DNA of 35,655 bases from Candidatus Methylomirabilota bacterium (GCA_026387775.1 JAPLLC010000072.1:1-35655), one strand, 5' to 3'. Shown: positions 9,060 through 17,255, counted from the first letter of the stretch. Numbers and translations are program-made. The notes: generated by a model from the letters alone, not told the origin.

Positions 9060-9814
9060 ACGTCCAGCACACGCGGACCGGGTATCTCTATGCGCTGTCG
9101 CTCGGGACCGGTCTGCTGGTCTGGGAGCTCGTGGCCGGTCAGTTTTCCAGGGTGGTGCTCTCGCCCCCCTCGGCGGTCGTGACCCATCTCTACCTGCACA
9201 CCCGCTCGCTCGAGCTGCCGACGCTCCTCTTTTATTCCCTCGGCCACACGCTGCTCGGCTATGCCCTCGCGGTCGCGGTGGGGGTGCCGATCGGCTTCTT
9301 GATGGGCCGAAGCGAGAGAGCGTTCGTGATGTTCGACCCCGTCGTGAACGCGCTCTACTCCATTCCGACAGTGGCCTTCGTGCCCTTTGTCGTCGTCTGG
9401 TTCGGGCTCTTCTTCCAGGCGCGGACGGCGCTGGTGTTCGTCATGTGCGTCTTCGACATCATGGTGACGGTGACGGCCGGCGCCCGCAACGTCGAGCGGA
9501 GCCTGATCGACGTGGGGCGATCCTTCGGCGCTTCGCGGGCGATGCTGTTCCGCAAGGTCCTCCTGCCGGCCAGCCTCCCGTTTCTGTTCACCGCGCTCCG
9601 GATCGGCATGGTGCGCGCCGTCGTGGCCATGATCACGGCGGAGCTGTTCTTCGCCGCGGTGAACCTCGGAAAGTACATGCAGGCAGCGGCCAACCGGTTC
9701 GACAGCGCCGGTTTGCTCGCCGTGCTGACGATTCTGGCGGTTCTCGGCCTGCTGGCCCAGGAGGGGCTGAAGGCGCTGGAGGCGCGCCTGCTCCCCTGGC
9801 ACGTACGGCACTGA
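9056..9814 (+). CDS. ABC transporter permease, NitT/TauT (SsuC-like) family
   Basis: A 252-residue inner-membrane protein with about six hydrophobic segments. The cytoplasmic EAA-type loop is visible as RSFGASRAMLFRKVLLPASL, which contacts the ATPase. The N-terminal half contains the family-typical GHTLLGYALAVAVGVPIGFLMGRSE. Its start overlaps the stop of the regulator. A second, different permease follows after 7 nt, so the channel is probably a heterodimer, which is less common in this family than a homodimer. Members carry nitrate, sulfonates, pyrimidine precursors and other small, often anionic compounds. Confidence 0.9.
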   Translation: MNVQHTRTGYLYALSLGTGLLVWELVAGQFSRVVLSPPSAVVTHLYLHTRSLELPTLLFYSLGHTLLGYALAVAVGVPIGFLMGRSERAFVMFDPVVNALYSIPTVAFVPFVVVWFGLFFQARTALVFVMCVFDIMVTVTAGARNVERSLIDVGRSFGASRAMLFRKVLLPASLPFLFTALRIGMVRAVVAMITAELFFAAVNLGKYMQAAANRFDSAGLLAVLTILAVLGLLAQEGLKALEARLLPWHVRH

Positions 9815-9821
9815 GGCACGT

Positions 9822-10583
9822 ATGACACGAACTCGGCGATTGGCCTTGCAGGGCGCGGGGATTGCCATCGTTCTCCTGACGTGGGAAACGGTCGGACGGA
9901 TCATGGGCGATGCCTTCTTCGCCCCGGCCACCGTCGTGGCGCGCGAGTATCTGGTTTTGCTGCGAGACGGCGAGATGCTGAGCGAACTCTTGGGGTCGCT
10001 CCGGCAGATGCTGGTCGGATTCGTCCTGGCCTGCGGCGTCGGCATGCCGCTCGGGGTCGCCATGGGGCGGTCTCGGCTCTGCGACGTGATCGTCCACCCC
10101 TGGGTCAGCATGTGCGTGGTGAGCTCCGTCGCCGCGCTGGTGCCCCTGTTTCTCCTCCTCTTCGGCAGCGGTTTCGGATTCCGCGCGGCCATCGTCTTCA
10201 TGGCCTCGGCCTGGTACGTCGTGCTGACCACCTACCACGGGGCCCGGGGGATCGAGCCGCGATACCTGGACGTCGGCCACTCCTTCGGGGCTTCCCGGGT
10301 GCAGCTTTTCTGGAAGGTGATGCTGCCGGCGCTCTACCCGTATCTCCTGACGGGGGCGCGCATTGGGCTCGTGCACGCGATCCGAGCCATGGTGGTGGCA
10401 GAGATGTATGTGATCGTGGGCTATGGCGGCCTCATCCACAAGACGGGGCTGCAGAGCAGCACGGCGCCGCTGATGGGGCTGCTGCTCACGCTGATGGCGG
10501 TGAGTATCCTGGCGAACCTGGGGCTTCGCCGGATAGGGCGCCGGTTGGCCCCCTGGTACGAAGAGCGGACCGCCCCGGCCTAG
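9822..10583 (+). CDS. ABC transporter permease, NitT/TauT family (second subunit)
   Basis: A 253-residue protein with the same layout as its neighbour, multiple membrane spans and an EAA-type loop HSFGASRVQLFWKVMLPALY near residues 148-167. The sequence GSLRQMLVGFVLACGVGMPL matches the family's second span. It is clearly related to, but diverged from, the preceding permease, as expected for an old tandem duplication giving a heterodimeric pore. A 57-bp gap with AG-rich ribosome-site sequence separates it from the binding-protein gene. Confidence 0.9.
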   Translation: MTRTRRLALQGAGIAIVLLTWETVGRIMGDAFFAPATVVAREYLVLLRDGEMLSELLGSLRQMLVGFVLACGVGMPLGVAMGRSRLCDVIVHPWVSMCVVSSVAALVPLFLLLFGSGFGFRAAIVFMASAWYVVLTTYHGARGIEPRYLDVGHSFGASRVQLFWKVMLPALYPYLLTGARIGLVHAIRAMVVAEMYVIVGYGGLIHKTGLQSSTAPLMGLLLTLMAVSILANLGLRRIGRRLAPWYEERTAPA

Positions 10584-10640
10584 GGCGCGGCCCCGGGAGA
10601 AAAGGGATCTGTCAGGCTGGAGGAGAAAGGAGACACAGTC

Positions 10641-11699
10641 ATGATGCTGTCGCGACGTGAGGCCATGAAGGCCCTGGCATTCGGGGCGGGAGCGGGCGTG
10701 CTGGGCGAGACGATGCTCTCGCTCGGCGGGCGCTCATCTGTCTGGGCCCAAGGGGGCCGAGTCCTCGACATCCCCGTGGTCGGCTTCACCCTGGGCATCC
10801 ACGTGCCGTCCATGGCGGCCATGAAGGAGATCTTGCCTACCCTGCCGGGCTACGCGGCCGCCAAGACGACCCGGTTCGCCTCGCAGCGCGTCATCACTCA
10901 GACCATCGTGTCGGGGTCGGGGGACATCGGGGCGGGCGATCCGATCATCACGATGCGCGCGGCCGAGGCGGGCGCGGACGTGAAAATCATCGGCCTGGTC
11001 TTCAACAGTACCAGCCTGGTGTTCGTGGTCAACGGCAACAAAGTCAAACAGCTCCAGGACCTGCAGAAGCCCGACACGGTGGTGGCAGTGAACTCCAAGG
11101 GGGATTTCACGCATGTCCTCCTGGTGGGGCCGCTCCTCAAGCGGGGCGTGGACCTCAGCAAGGTGACCGTGGTGGAGATCGGCGGCTCCGGCGGCCGCAC
11201 CAAAGCGCTGCTGGCCGGGCGCGTCGATGCCGTACCGGTCCACTTCGATCAGGCCTTCGACATCGCAAAGCAGGGGAACTATCCCGTCCTCCTGGATCCG
11301 GCGAAGGAGTACAAGGCCTGGTTCGGCGAGGTCTACTTCGCCACGACCGAGTGGCTGAAGAAGCCGGAGAACAAGAGGGCCGCGGTGGATCTGCTCAAAG
11401 CCAACCTCCTTGCCTTCCGGCGGGCGAGCAAGGACTTCGCCTGGTTCGCTGACGAGTACCGGAAGTATTCGACCAACGAAGGAGCGGCCAAGGCTCCGGA
11501 CGATACCATCAAGCCGGTCTGGGAGATCCTGGTGAAGCAGGTGGACGCCTTCCCGGGCGCCATGGAGAGCTTCACCGTGCAGAACTTCAAGGATCTAGTC
11601 CCGGTGTACAAGGCGGCCGAAGCGCTGGAAGGAAAGGTCGACGTGGCGAAGATCGTGGACCGGACCTACCTGGACCAGGCCCTGAAGGAGCTGAATTAA
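10641..11699 (+). CDS. ABC transporter substrate-binding protein (NMT1/TauA-like)
   Basis: A 352-residue periplasmic binding protein. Its N-terminus, MMLSRREAMKALAFGAGAGV, carries an SRR motif before a hydrophobic stretch and an alanine-rich cleavage region, so export by the Tat pathway is likely. The mature part has the NMT1/SsuA architecture, with QTIVSGSGDIGAGDPIITMRAAEAGADV in the first lobe and ALLAGRVDAVPVHFDQAFDIAK in the second. Together with two permeases and the ATPase it makes a complete importer. The substrate is not identifiable. A second ATG at 10644 could be the real start. Confidence 0.88.
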   Translation: MMLSRREAMKALAFGAGAGVLGETMLSLGGRSSVWAQGGRVLDIPVVGFTLGIHVPSMAAMKEILPTLPGYAAAKTTRFASQRVITQTIVSGSGDIGAGDPIITMRAAEAGADVKIIGLVFNSTSLVFVVNGNKVKQLQDLQKPDTVVAVNSKGDFTHVLLVGPLLKRGVDLSKVTVVEIGGSGGRTKALLAGRVDAVPVHFDQAFDIAKQGNYPVLLDPAKEYKAWFGEVYFATTEWLKKPENKRAAVDLLKANLLAFRRASKDFAWFADEYRKYSTNEGAAKAPDDTIKPVWEILVKQVDAFPGAMESFTVQNFKDLVPVYKAAEALEGKVDVAKIVDRTYLDQALKELN

Positions 11700-11702
11700 C
11701 CC

Positions 11703-12488
11703 ATGGGTTCCGCCAAGCTGGAAGTGCGCAACCTCAGCAAGAGCTTCCGCCGTCCAGACGGGCAGCCCATGCCCGTGGTGGAGGCGCTGTCCCTCACGGT
11801 GGCCCACCTGGAGTTCGTGGCGCTGCTCGGCCCCAGCGGGTGCGGGAAGTCCACGCTGCTTCGGATGATTGATGGCCTGATCCCCTGCGATACCGGATCG
11901 ATTCACCTGGACGGCGAGGACATCACCGGCGTGCCAGGGAAGGGGCGAGGGATGGTCTTCCAGACCTTCGACCTCTTTCCCTGGCGGACGGCGCTGGGCA
12001 ACGTCGAGTTCGGCTTGGAGGTCAAGGGGATCTCGAAGACGGAGCGCCGGGAGATCGCCCGCCGCTACATCAGCCTAGTGGGTCTGGCGGGGTTCGAGGA
12101 CTCGTTTCCCCATCAGCTCAGCGGCGGGATGCAGCAGCGGATCGGGATCGCGCGCGCCTTTGCCATCCACCCCGAGGTGCTGCTGATGGACGAGCCGTTC
12201 GGCGCCCTCGATGTGCAGACCCGGGACATCCGCCAGGACGAGCTGCTGCACATCTGGGAACAGGAGCAGAAGACGGTCCTGTTTGTGACGCACGGCATCG
12301 AGGAGGCGATCTATTTGGCGGACCGGATCATCGTGTTCAGCCCGAGGCCGGCCCGCATCGAGCGAACCATCGCGGTTCCATTTGGGCGACCGCGGCGCGA
12401 GGAGATGAAGACCGAGCCGGCGTTCCTCGAGTTGCGGCGCGAGATCTGGGGAATTCTCAAGGCCGCGATGCGAGATCAAGGAGAATGA
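11703..12488 (+). CDS. ABC transporter ATP-binding protein, NitT/TauT family
   Basis: A 261-residue ATPase. Walker A is GPSGCGKST (43-51), the Q-loop is in MVFQTFDLFPW, the signature is LSGGMQQR (139-146), Walker B is VLLMDEP with D163 and E164, and the H-loop is in VLFVTHGIEEA. The C-terminal region is short, without a regulatory domain. It starts 3 nt after the binding-protein gene and ends 1 nt before the isomerase gene, so the operon is very tight. Confidence 0.95.
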   Translation: MGSAKLEVRNLSKSFRRPDGQPMPVVEALSLTVAHLEFVALLGPSGCGKSTLLRMIDGLIPCDTGSIHLDGEDITGVPGKGRGMVFQTFDLFPWRTALGNVEFGLEVKGISKTERREIARRYISLVGLAGFEDSFPHQLSGGMQQRIGIARAFAIHPEVLLMDEPFGALDVQTRDIRQDELLHIWEQEQKTVLFVTHGIEEAIYLADRIIVFSPRPARIERTIAVPFGRPRREEMKTEPAFLELRREIWGILKAAMRDQGE

Positions 12489-12489
12489 C

Positions 12490-13446
12490 ATGAACAAGTG
12501 CGCCATCATCACCGCCTTCCTGGGGGAGACCCGGAACCGGTACATGGTCTACCAGGACAACCGCGGGTTGGCCGAGAAGTTTGCCATGCTGAGCCGGATT
12601 CCGGGTGCGGACGGGGTGGAGCTGTGCTATCCGACCGACTTCGAGAATCCGGCAGAGCTTGCGGAGCTGCTGAAGCGGCACGGCGTCGGCGTGGCCGGGA
12701 TCAACTTCCGCTCCCGCCGCACGGGCAAGTGGTGGCGGGGGTCGTTCATCTCCGCGCAGGCCCAGGAGCGGCGCGAAGTCGTGGACGATCTGAAGCGGGC
12801 CATGGACCTCGCCGCGGAGCTGGGGTGCCGGCGCATCACCACCTGCCCCTTGAACGACGGGGCCGACACGCTCTTCGAGGTGGACTATATTCAGGCCTAC
12901 GAGGATGCGGCCGCGACCTTTGGCGCCGCCTGCGCCCACAACCGCGACGTCCGGATCTGCATCGAGTACAAGAAGAGCGACCCCATTGCTCGCTGCATTT
13001 TCGGGACGGCAGGGGAGACGGCCGCCTTCTGCCTGCTGACCGGAGCGCCGAATCTGGGCGCGACCCTGGACATCGGCCACGCGCTGTACGCCGAGGAGCG
13101 GCCTGCCCAGTCCGCCGCGCTCCTCGCCAAAGCCGGCCGCCTCTTCTACGTTCACCTGAACGACAACGACGGCCGCTGGGACTGGGACATGCTGCCCGGC
13201 GCCTTTCACCTCTGGGAGTTCGTGGAACTCTTCTACACTTTACGGAAACTGGGGTACGACAACGACTGGTATGGGTTCGACGTCTACCCCAAGGAGCTCG
13301 ACACCGTGGAGAACTTCGCGGCGTCGATAACGCTCACCCGCAAGCTGGAAGCGATCACGGACCGGATCGACATCCCCACCATGGAGCAGCTCCTGCGGGA
13401 GCGAAACTCGGCGAAGACGCTGCCGTACCTCTACTCGCTGCTGTGA
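12490..13446 (+). CDS. TIM-barrel sugar isomerase, L-rhamnose isomerase-like
   Basis: A 318-residue xylose-isomerase-like TIM barrel (AP-endonuclease family 2 fold). Candidate metal ligands are E159 (ICIEYK), D194 and H197 (LDIGH), H222 (YVHLNDND), D231 and D233 (WDWD), and D264 (YGFDVYPK). A D-x-x-H pair, a DxD after the His, and Asp rather than Glu as the last ligand resemble the two-metal sites of Pseudomonas stutzeri-type L-rhamnose isomerases rather than common one-metal epimerases. It would therefore interconvert an aldose and a ketose. It is the only enzyme in the ABC operon, which suggests that its substrate or product is what the transporter imports. Exact sugar specificity is not predictable. 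Confidence 0.75.
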   Translation: MNKCAIITAFLGETRNRYMVYQDNRGLAEKFAMLSRIPGADGVELCYPTDFENPAELAELLKRHGVGVAGINFRSRRTGKWWRGSFISAQAQERREVVDDLKRAMDLAAELGCRRITTCPLNDGADTLFEVDYIQAYEDAAATFGAACAHNRDVRICIEYKKSDPIARCIFGTAGETAAFCLLTGAPNLGATLDIGHALYAEERPAQSAALLAKAGRLFYVHLNDNDGRWDWDMLPGAFHLWEFVELFYTLRKLGYDNDWYGFDVYPKELDTVENFAASITLTRKLEAITDRIDIPTMEQLLRERNSAKTLPYLYSLL

Positions 13447-13475
13447 GGGGCTCCCACGCCGGACGTCGGGATGAT

Positions 13476-13613
13476 CGGATAGGCAGTCCATACGCACGCC
13501 CTCGGGAGTGGCGCGGCGCCTTGGTCCCAGGGGTCGGGATCGGCCCCGAGGCGATCCGCGAGGGTCCCGCGGTTCTTCGAATCGTGCCGAGCCACAGAGC
13601 GATTGCCTATCCG
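13476..13613. repeat. 138-bp segment bounded by 13-bp inverted repeats
   Basis: The left arm CGGATAGGCAGTC (13476-13488) and the right arm GATTGCCTATCCG (13601-13613) are reverse complements at 12 of 13 positions, with the outer 10 bp perfect. No target-site duplication is seen. The segment encloses a possible dehydrogenase fragment and sits between the two GntR cassettes. It could be a miniature element, a rearrangement scar, or chance. Confidence 0.45.
13518..13592 (+). pseudogene. Possible N-terminal fragment of an isocitrate/isopropylmalate-type dehydrogenase
   Basis: One frame reads ALVPGVGIGPEAIREGPAVL followed by RIV. This resembles the N-terminus of decarboxylating dehydrogenases (isopropylmalate, isocitrate or tartrate dehydrogenase), typically xVIPGDGIGPEVxxEG. 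Only about 25 codons match, the Asp of PGDGIG is Val, no start codon with a ribosome site precedes it, and the frame does not continue into the rest of such an enzyme. If real, it is a decayed remnant. The match is short, so chance is possible. Confidence 0.35.
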
Positions 13614-13684
13614 CAGCCACTCCTTCCCTATCCCTCCGGTTCCTCTCGAGCATTCCATGAACGCCACGGCATGCAAAATATATT

Positions 13685-13714
13685 TTGACGTTACAATGTC
13701 ATGACATTTATAAT
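13685..13714 (+). promoter_or_regulatory. Promoter with perfect dyad operator for the second GntR cassette
   Basis: TTGACG (13685-13690) and a perfect TATAAT (13709-13714) are 18 nt apart. The spacer contains the perfect 14-bp palindrome AATGTCATGACATT (13695-13708). It shares GACAT/ATGTC half-sites with the operator of the first cassette (GACATCTAGATGTC), in the opposite arrangement. Transcription would start near 13721, leaving a leader of about 19 nt before the regulator gene. Autorepression is likely. Confidence 0.75.
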
Positions 13715-13739
13715 CCGCCCACCATTCAGGAGGGCGGGC

Positions 13740-14492
13740 ATGCATTCTGCCGACAGGTTCGTCCCAAGCTACTTCCGGCTGGAAAGCCATCTTCGTGAGA
13801 GTATCCGGAGCGGTGCGCTCCGGCCCGGGGACCCCATCCCGCCCGAATCTTCGCTCTGCCAGCAGTTCGGCGTCAGTCGCACCACGGTCCGGCAGGCCCT
13901 CTCCCGCCTCGTATACGACGGCCTCATCGAGCGCCATCGCGGGCGCGGCAGCTTCGTGGCCGAGCCCCGGCTCGAACACACCAAGATGTTCTTGAGCTTC
14001 GAGGAGGAGATGCGGGCTCGCGGAGCGAAGCCCAGCATCAAGCTTCTCAGGATGCGCACCGAGCCTGCCGAAGGCAAGGTGGCCGAGAACCTGGGGCTGC
14101 CCGTGGGAACGCCGGTTACGGTCCTGGAGCGGCTGCGGGTGGTGGACAACCATGTGGTGGGCTACGAGATCCGCTACCTGCCGCGGCAGATCGGCGAGGC
14201 GCTCACCCCCGACGAGATCCACAACCAGCCTCTGGTTCCCGCGGTGCGTCGGATCCTGGGAAAGCCGCGGACGAAGCTGGCGCTGCGCGTGACCGCTTCC
14301 AGCGCCCGAAAGCGCGAGGCCAAGCTGCTCGAGACCAAGGTGGGTGCGCCGGTCCTCGTGCGGGAGCACACCTGGTACTTTGACCCTGAAGGCCCCATGC
14401 AGTATGGGAAGTCCATCTTCCGGGGCGACCGCTACCAGATGTCCGTGGATTTCACCGCAACTCCACACGACAGGCAGGAGAGCAATGAATGA
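13740..14492 (+). CDS. GntR-family transcriptional regulator, HutC/UTRA type (copy 2)
   Basis: A 250-residue paralogue of the regulator at 8283, with helix-turn-helix PPESSLCQQFGVSRTTVRQA, wing RHRGRGSFVAEPR and a C-terminal UTRA domain. AGGAGG at 13728-13733, 6 nt upstream, fixes ATG 13740. An in-frame ATG at 13701 lies inside the operator, upstream of the expected transcript start, and is not credible. The gene heads the long catabolic cluster and overlaps the next reading frame. DNA-recognition residues differ only modestly from copy 1 (SRTTVRQ versus SRMTVRQ), so cross-binding to the two related operators is possible. Confidence 0.93.
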   Translation: MHSADRFVPSYFRLESHLRESIRSGALRPGDPIPPESSLCQQFGVSRTTVRQALSRLVYDGLIERHRGRGSFVAEPRLEHTKMFLSFEEEMRARGAKPSIKLLRMRTEPAEGKVAENLGLPVGTPVTVLERLRVVDNHVVGYEIRYLPRQIGEALTPDEIHNQPLVPAVRRILGKPRTKLALRVTASSARKREAKLLETKVGAPVLVREHTWYFDPEGPMQYGKSIFRGDRYQMSVDFTATPHDRQESNE

Positions 14493-15558
14493 AGGTGCCA
14501 ACGCAGGAGTCGCAGGGGGGCGCCGCATGAAGGCGATGCGGTTTCCGGAGGCGGGGAAAGCCGAGATCGTCGAGGTGCCGGTTCCGACACCTGGTACTGG
14601 TGAGGTTCTCGTGCGGGTGAAGGCCGCGGGGATCTGTGCCAGCGATGTGGGGGCCTTCCAGGGCAAGCACGACGTCCGGCGCCCGCCGGTCATCACCGGC
14701 CACGAGCTGGCAGGGGAGATCGTCGAGGTTGCATCGGAGGTCAGGGCGCGGCTGGTCGGGGACCGAGTGGCGGTGGAGCCGCATGTGGGCTGCGGGCGCT
14801 GTGTCTTCTGCCGGCAAGGCCAATACCATGAGTGCCCCGAAAAGCGCTTCATCGGCGTGGGGGATTGGATCGGGGCCTTTGCCGAATACGTGGTGGCCAC
14901 CGAAGGCATGTGCCATTCCCTCCCAGAGCGCATGAGCTTCGACGAGGGGGCGATGCTGGAGCCACTCTGCGTCGGCCTCCACGCCATGCGCCGCGCTGAG
15001 ATCCGCATGGGGGAGACTGTCGCCATCCTCGGCGTCGGCACCATCGGGATGATGACGCTCCTCTCCGCTCGGTGCTGCGCCCCCGGCTGGATCGGTGTGA
15101 CGGATCCCAGCGCCGCGAAGCGCGAGATGGCCCTCCACTGCGGCGCGGACCTGGCGGTGAATCCTCTGGCTCAGGATCCGGTGGAGGCGATTCAGCGGGC
15201 GACGGACGGGCTCGGGGTGGACGTGGTGTTTGTGGCCGTTCCCTCGGAGCTGGTGTTGCGCCAGGCGGTACAGGTCTGCCGGCGCATGGGGCGCCTGGTC
15301 ATCATCGCCTCGTTCTTCCAGGGCGGGGCGCTGGAGGCCCGGCAGATCCAGGTCCGGGAGCGGACGGTCATCGGCACATCCATGTACACCGCCGACGACT
15401 ATCGACTGGCCATGCGGCTCTGGGAGCGGGGAAACCTGAGTCTCTTACCGGAACTGATCACCGAGCGGATCGCCCTGGAACAGGCGCCCGCGGTGATGGC
15501 GGCCTTGGCGCGCGGCGAACGGCCGGACAACATCAAGACGATCATCCGGTTCGATTAG
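14485..15558 (+). CDS. Zinc-dependent alcohol dehydrogenase (MDR family)
   Basis: A 357-residue medium-chain dehydrogenase. Catalytic zinc ligands are C51 (GICASD) and H73-E74 (GHELAG), the structural zinc site is CGRCVFCRQGQYHEC with four Cys, and the Rossmann motif is ILGVGTIG. Such enzymes oxidise secondary alcohols of polyols and sugar acids (sorbitol, threonine and L-idonate dehydrogenase relatives). ATG 14485 overlaps the regulator stop and has AGGAG 4 nt upstream. ATG 14527, giving MKAMRFPEAGKAEI, matches the usual family N-terminus and has a G-rich site 6 nt upstream, so it is an equally good start. It is the first enzyme of the second cassette. Confidence 0.9.
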   Translation: MNEGANAGVAGGRRMKAMRFPEAGKAEIVEVPVPTPGTGEVLVRVKAAGICASDVGAFQGKHDVRRPPVITGHELAGEIVEVASEVRARLVGDRVAVEPHVGCGRCVFCRQGQYHECPEKRFIGVGDWIGAFAEYVVATEGMCHSLPERMSFDEGAMLEPLCVGLHAMRRAEIRMGETVAILGVGTIGMMTLLSARCCAPGWIGVTDPSAAKREMALHCGADLAVNPLAQDPVEAIQRATDGLGVDVVFVAVPSELVLRQAVQVCRRMGRLVIIASFFQGGALEARQIQVRERTVIGTSMYTADDYRLAMRLWERGNLSLLPELITERIALEQAPAVMAALARGERPDNIKTIIRFD

Positions 15559-15619
15559 CCCCACGAGCCAAGAGCCGCGAATCCCGAGAGAGAGCTTCTC
15601 ACTTCCAGTGGAGGGAACC

Positions 15620-16312
15620 ATGCGCATCATCGACCTGACCCTGGAGCTGGAAGACAACATGTCCACCCACCCGGCGCACGCGCGCTGCGTGGTGCTGGAA
15701 TTCGCGAACCACGTTGGGACGGCGCCACGCTTCAAGCCCCCGTGCCAGGGGTTCGCCTCGCGCGTCCTGATGTTCTCCGATCACATCGGAACCCACGTGG
15801 ACTCACCCTTCCATTTCATCCCCACGGCGGGGACCATCGAGTCGATCCCGTTGGAGCAATTCATCGGCCCCGCGGTGTGCCTGGACGTCTCGGCGAAGCG
15901 GCCCGATGAGCCGGCCACGCCGGAGATGTTCGAGGCGGCCGAGCGGCACGCATGTGTCCGGGTGCAGCGGGGGGACATCCTGCTCTTCCGGGCCTGGCCG
16001 GGCCGCCACACGGATGACGGCTTCCTGCGCTGCGCCGGGATGAACCGCGCCGCGGCCGAGTGGGCAGCGGCGCGCGGGGTGAAAGTTGTGGGGTGCGACC
16101 TGGCCAGCCCCGACGATCCCAAGGACATGGTCCGCCCCGTCCACCTGACACTCCTGGGGCAAGGCATCCTGATCATGGAGCACATCGCCAATCTGGAGAC
16201 GCTCCCCGGACCCCGATTCCAGTTCGTCGGGCTTCCGCTGCGGGTCAAGGGCGCCACCGGGTCGCCCATCCGCGCCGTCGCCATCTTCGAGGACAAAGGA
16301 GGCAAGGTATGA
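15620..16312 (+). CDS. Cyclase-family metal-dependent hydrolase (KynB-like fold)
   Basis: A 230-residue protein with the family motif H-x-G-T-H-x-D-x-P-x-H, seen as DHIGTHVDSPFH (H55, H59, D61, H65), which binds divalent metal in kynurenine formamidase and related amidohydrolases. Characterised members open amides or lactone-like rings, but the family is broad and the name cyclase reflects polyketide relatives. GGAGGG lies just before ATG 15620; the GTG at 15608 is inside that ribosome site. It overlaps the next gene by ATGA. In this cluster, hydrolysis of a sugar lactone or ester is a reasonable guess only. Confidence 0.85.
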   Translation: MRIIDLTLELEDNMSTHPAHARCVVLEFANHVGTAPRFKPPCQGFASRVLMFSDHIGTHVDSPFHFIPTAGTIESIPLEQFIGPAVCLDVSAKRPDEPATPEMFEAAERHACVRVQRGDILLFRAWPGRHTDDGFLRCAGMNRAAAEWAAARGVKVVGCDLASPDDPKDMVRPVHLTLLGQGILIMEHIANLETLPGPRFQFVGLPLRVKGATGSPIRAVAIFEDKGGKV

Positions 16313-17255
16313 GCAAACCCGCTGTCGCCGTGACCATGGGGGATCCGGCGGGCATCAGCCCGGAGTGGTCGTCGGCGACCCGCGCGTCATGTTCCGGGCC
16401 ATGGAGCTGGTCAAGGGCGGGCTCGTGGTGCGGACGGTGGCGTCGGCTGCAGGAGCCGGGTCCGATCTGGGAACCCTGGACGTGCTCCCCGCCGGGGAGC
16501 TGCCGCCGGACACGCTCAAGCCGGGCACGCTGGACGCGCGCTGGGGCGAGGCGGCGGCCGCCTGCTGCCGCAAAGCCGTTGAGTTGGCGAAGGCCGGCGC
16601 GGTGCAGGGCATCACGTCGGCGCCCTTCAACAAGGAGGCCTTCCATATGGCCGGCTACCAGGCCATGGACGACATGACCTACTTCGAGGAATGCTTCGCG
16701 AAAGGAATAGCGTACCAGGTGGGGGAGGTGGCCGGGATCTGGACGACACCGGTGACCTTCCACGTGGCCTTCCGCGCCATCCCCGACCTCATCACCCAGG
16801 AGGCCGTCCTAGCCAAGATCCGGAGCCTGGACAAGGTCTTGAAGGCCGCCAAGGTGAGTCTCGCGAAGATCGGTGTGCTGGCATTGAACGTCCACTGTGG
16901 GGAAGGTGGGATGTTCGGCCGGGAGGAGATCGACGTGATCACGCCGGCCATCCGGCAGGCCAGAGCCGAGGGACTGGACGTCTCCGGCCCCATCCCGCCG
17001 GACAGCGCGTTCCCCTTGGCGCTCCGCGGGGACTTCCCCGGTCTGGTCTGCATGTACCACGACCAGGCCAACATCGCCCGCAAGATCATCGGGCGCGACC
17101 AGCCGGGCGTGAGCCTGTTCCTGGGGATGCCCGTCCCGGTGGTGACCGTTCCCCACGGAACGGCATACGATATCGCGTGGAAAGGGACGGCGAAGCATTC
17201 CATGATCGTGCGGGCCATCACTATGGCTGCAGCACTAGCGGGCAAGGGGTTGTGA
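16309..17255 (+). pseudogene. PdxA2-like 4-phospho-threonate/erythronate dehydrogenase, interrupted by deletion and frameshift
   Basis: From ATG 16309, overlapping the previous stop, the frame reads MSKPAVAVTMGDPAGISPE, the normal N-terminus of the PdxA family. Homology then jumps to another frame at 16365: VVGDPRVMFRAMELV, then ITSAPFNKEAF, NVHCGEGGMFG, MYHDQANIARK and PHGTAYDIAWKG to the stop at 17255. The usual 14-18 residues between GDPAGIGPE and VVxGD are missing, which implies a deletion of roughly 43-58 bp, congruent to 1 mod 3. PdxA2 proteins oxidise 4-phosphorylated threonate or erythronate; their usual kinase partner (DUF1537, DtnK-like) is not in the window. Restart at GTG 16365 would lack the conserved N-terminal loop and has no good ribosome site. 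The metal His of the usual GHTE motif also appears replaced (AGYQAMDDMTYFEE). Confidence 0.75.

Noticed and set aside
13701-13739. Upstream in-frame ATG for the second GntR regulator
   Set aside because: This ATG lies within the operator dyad and upstream of the expected transcription start; ATG 13740 has AGGAGG at ideal spacing.
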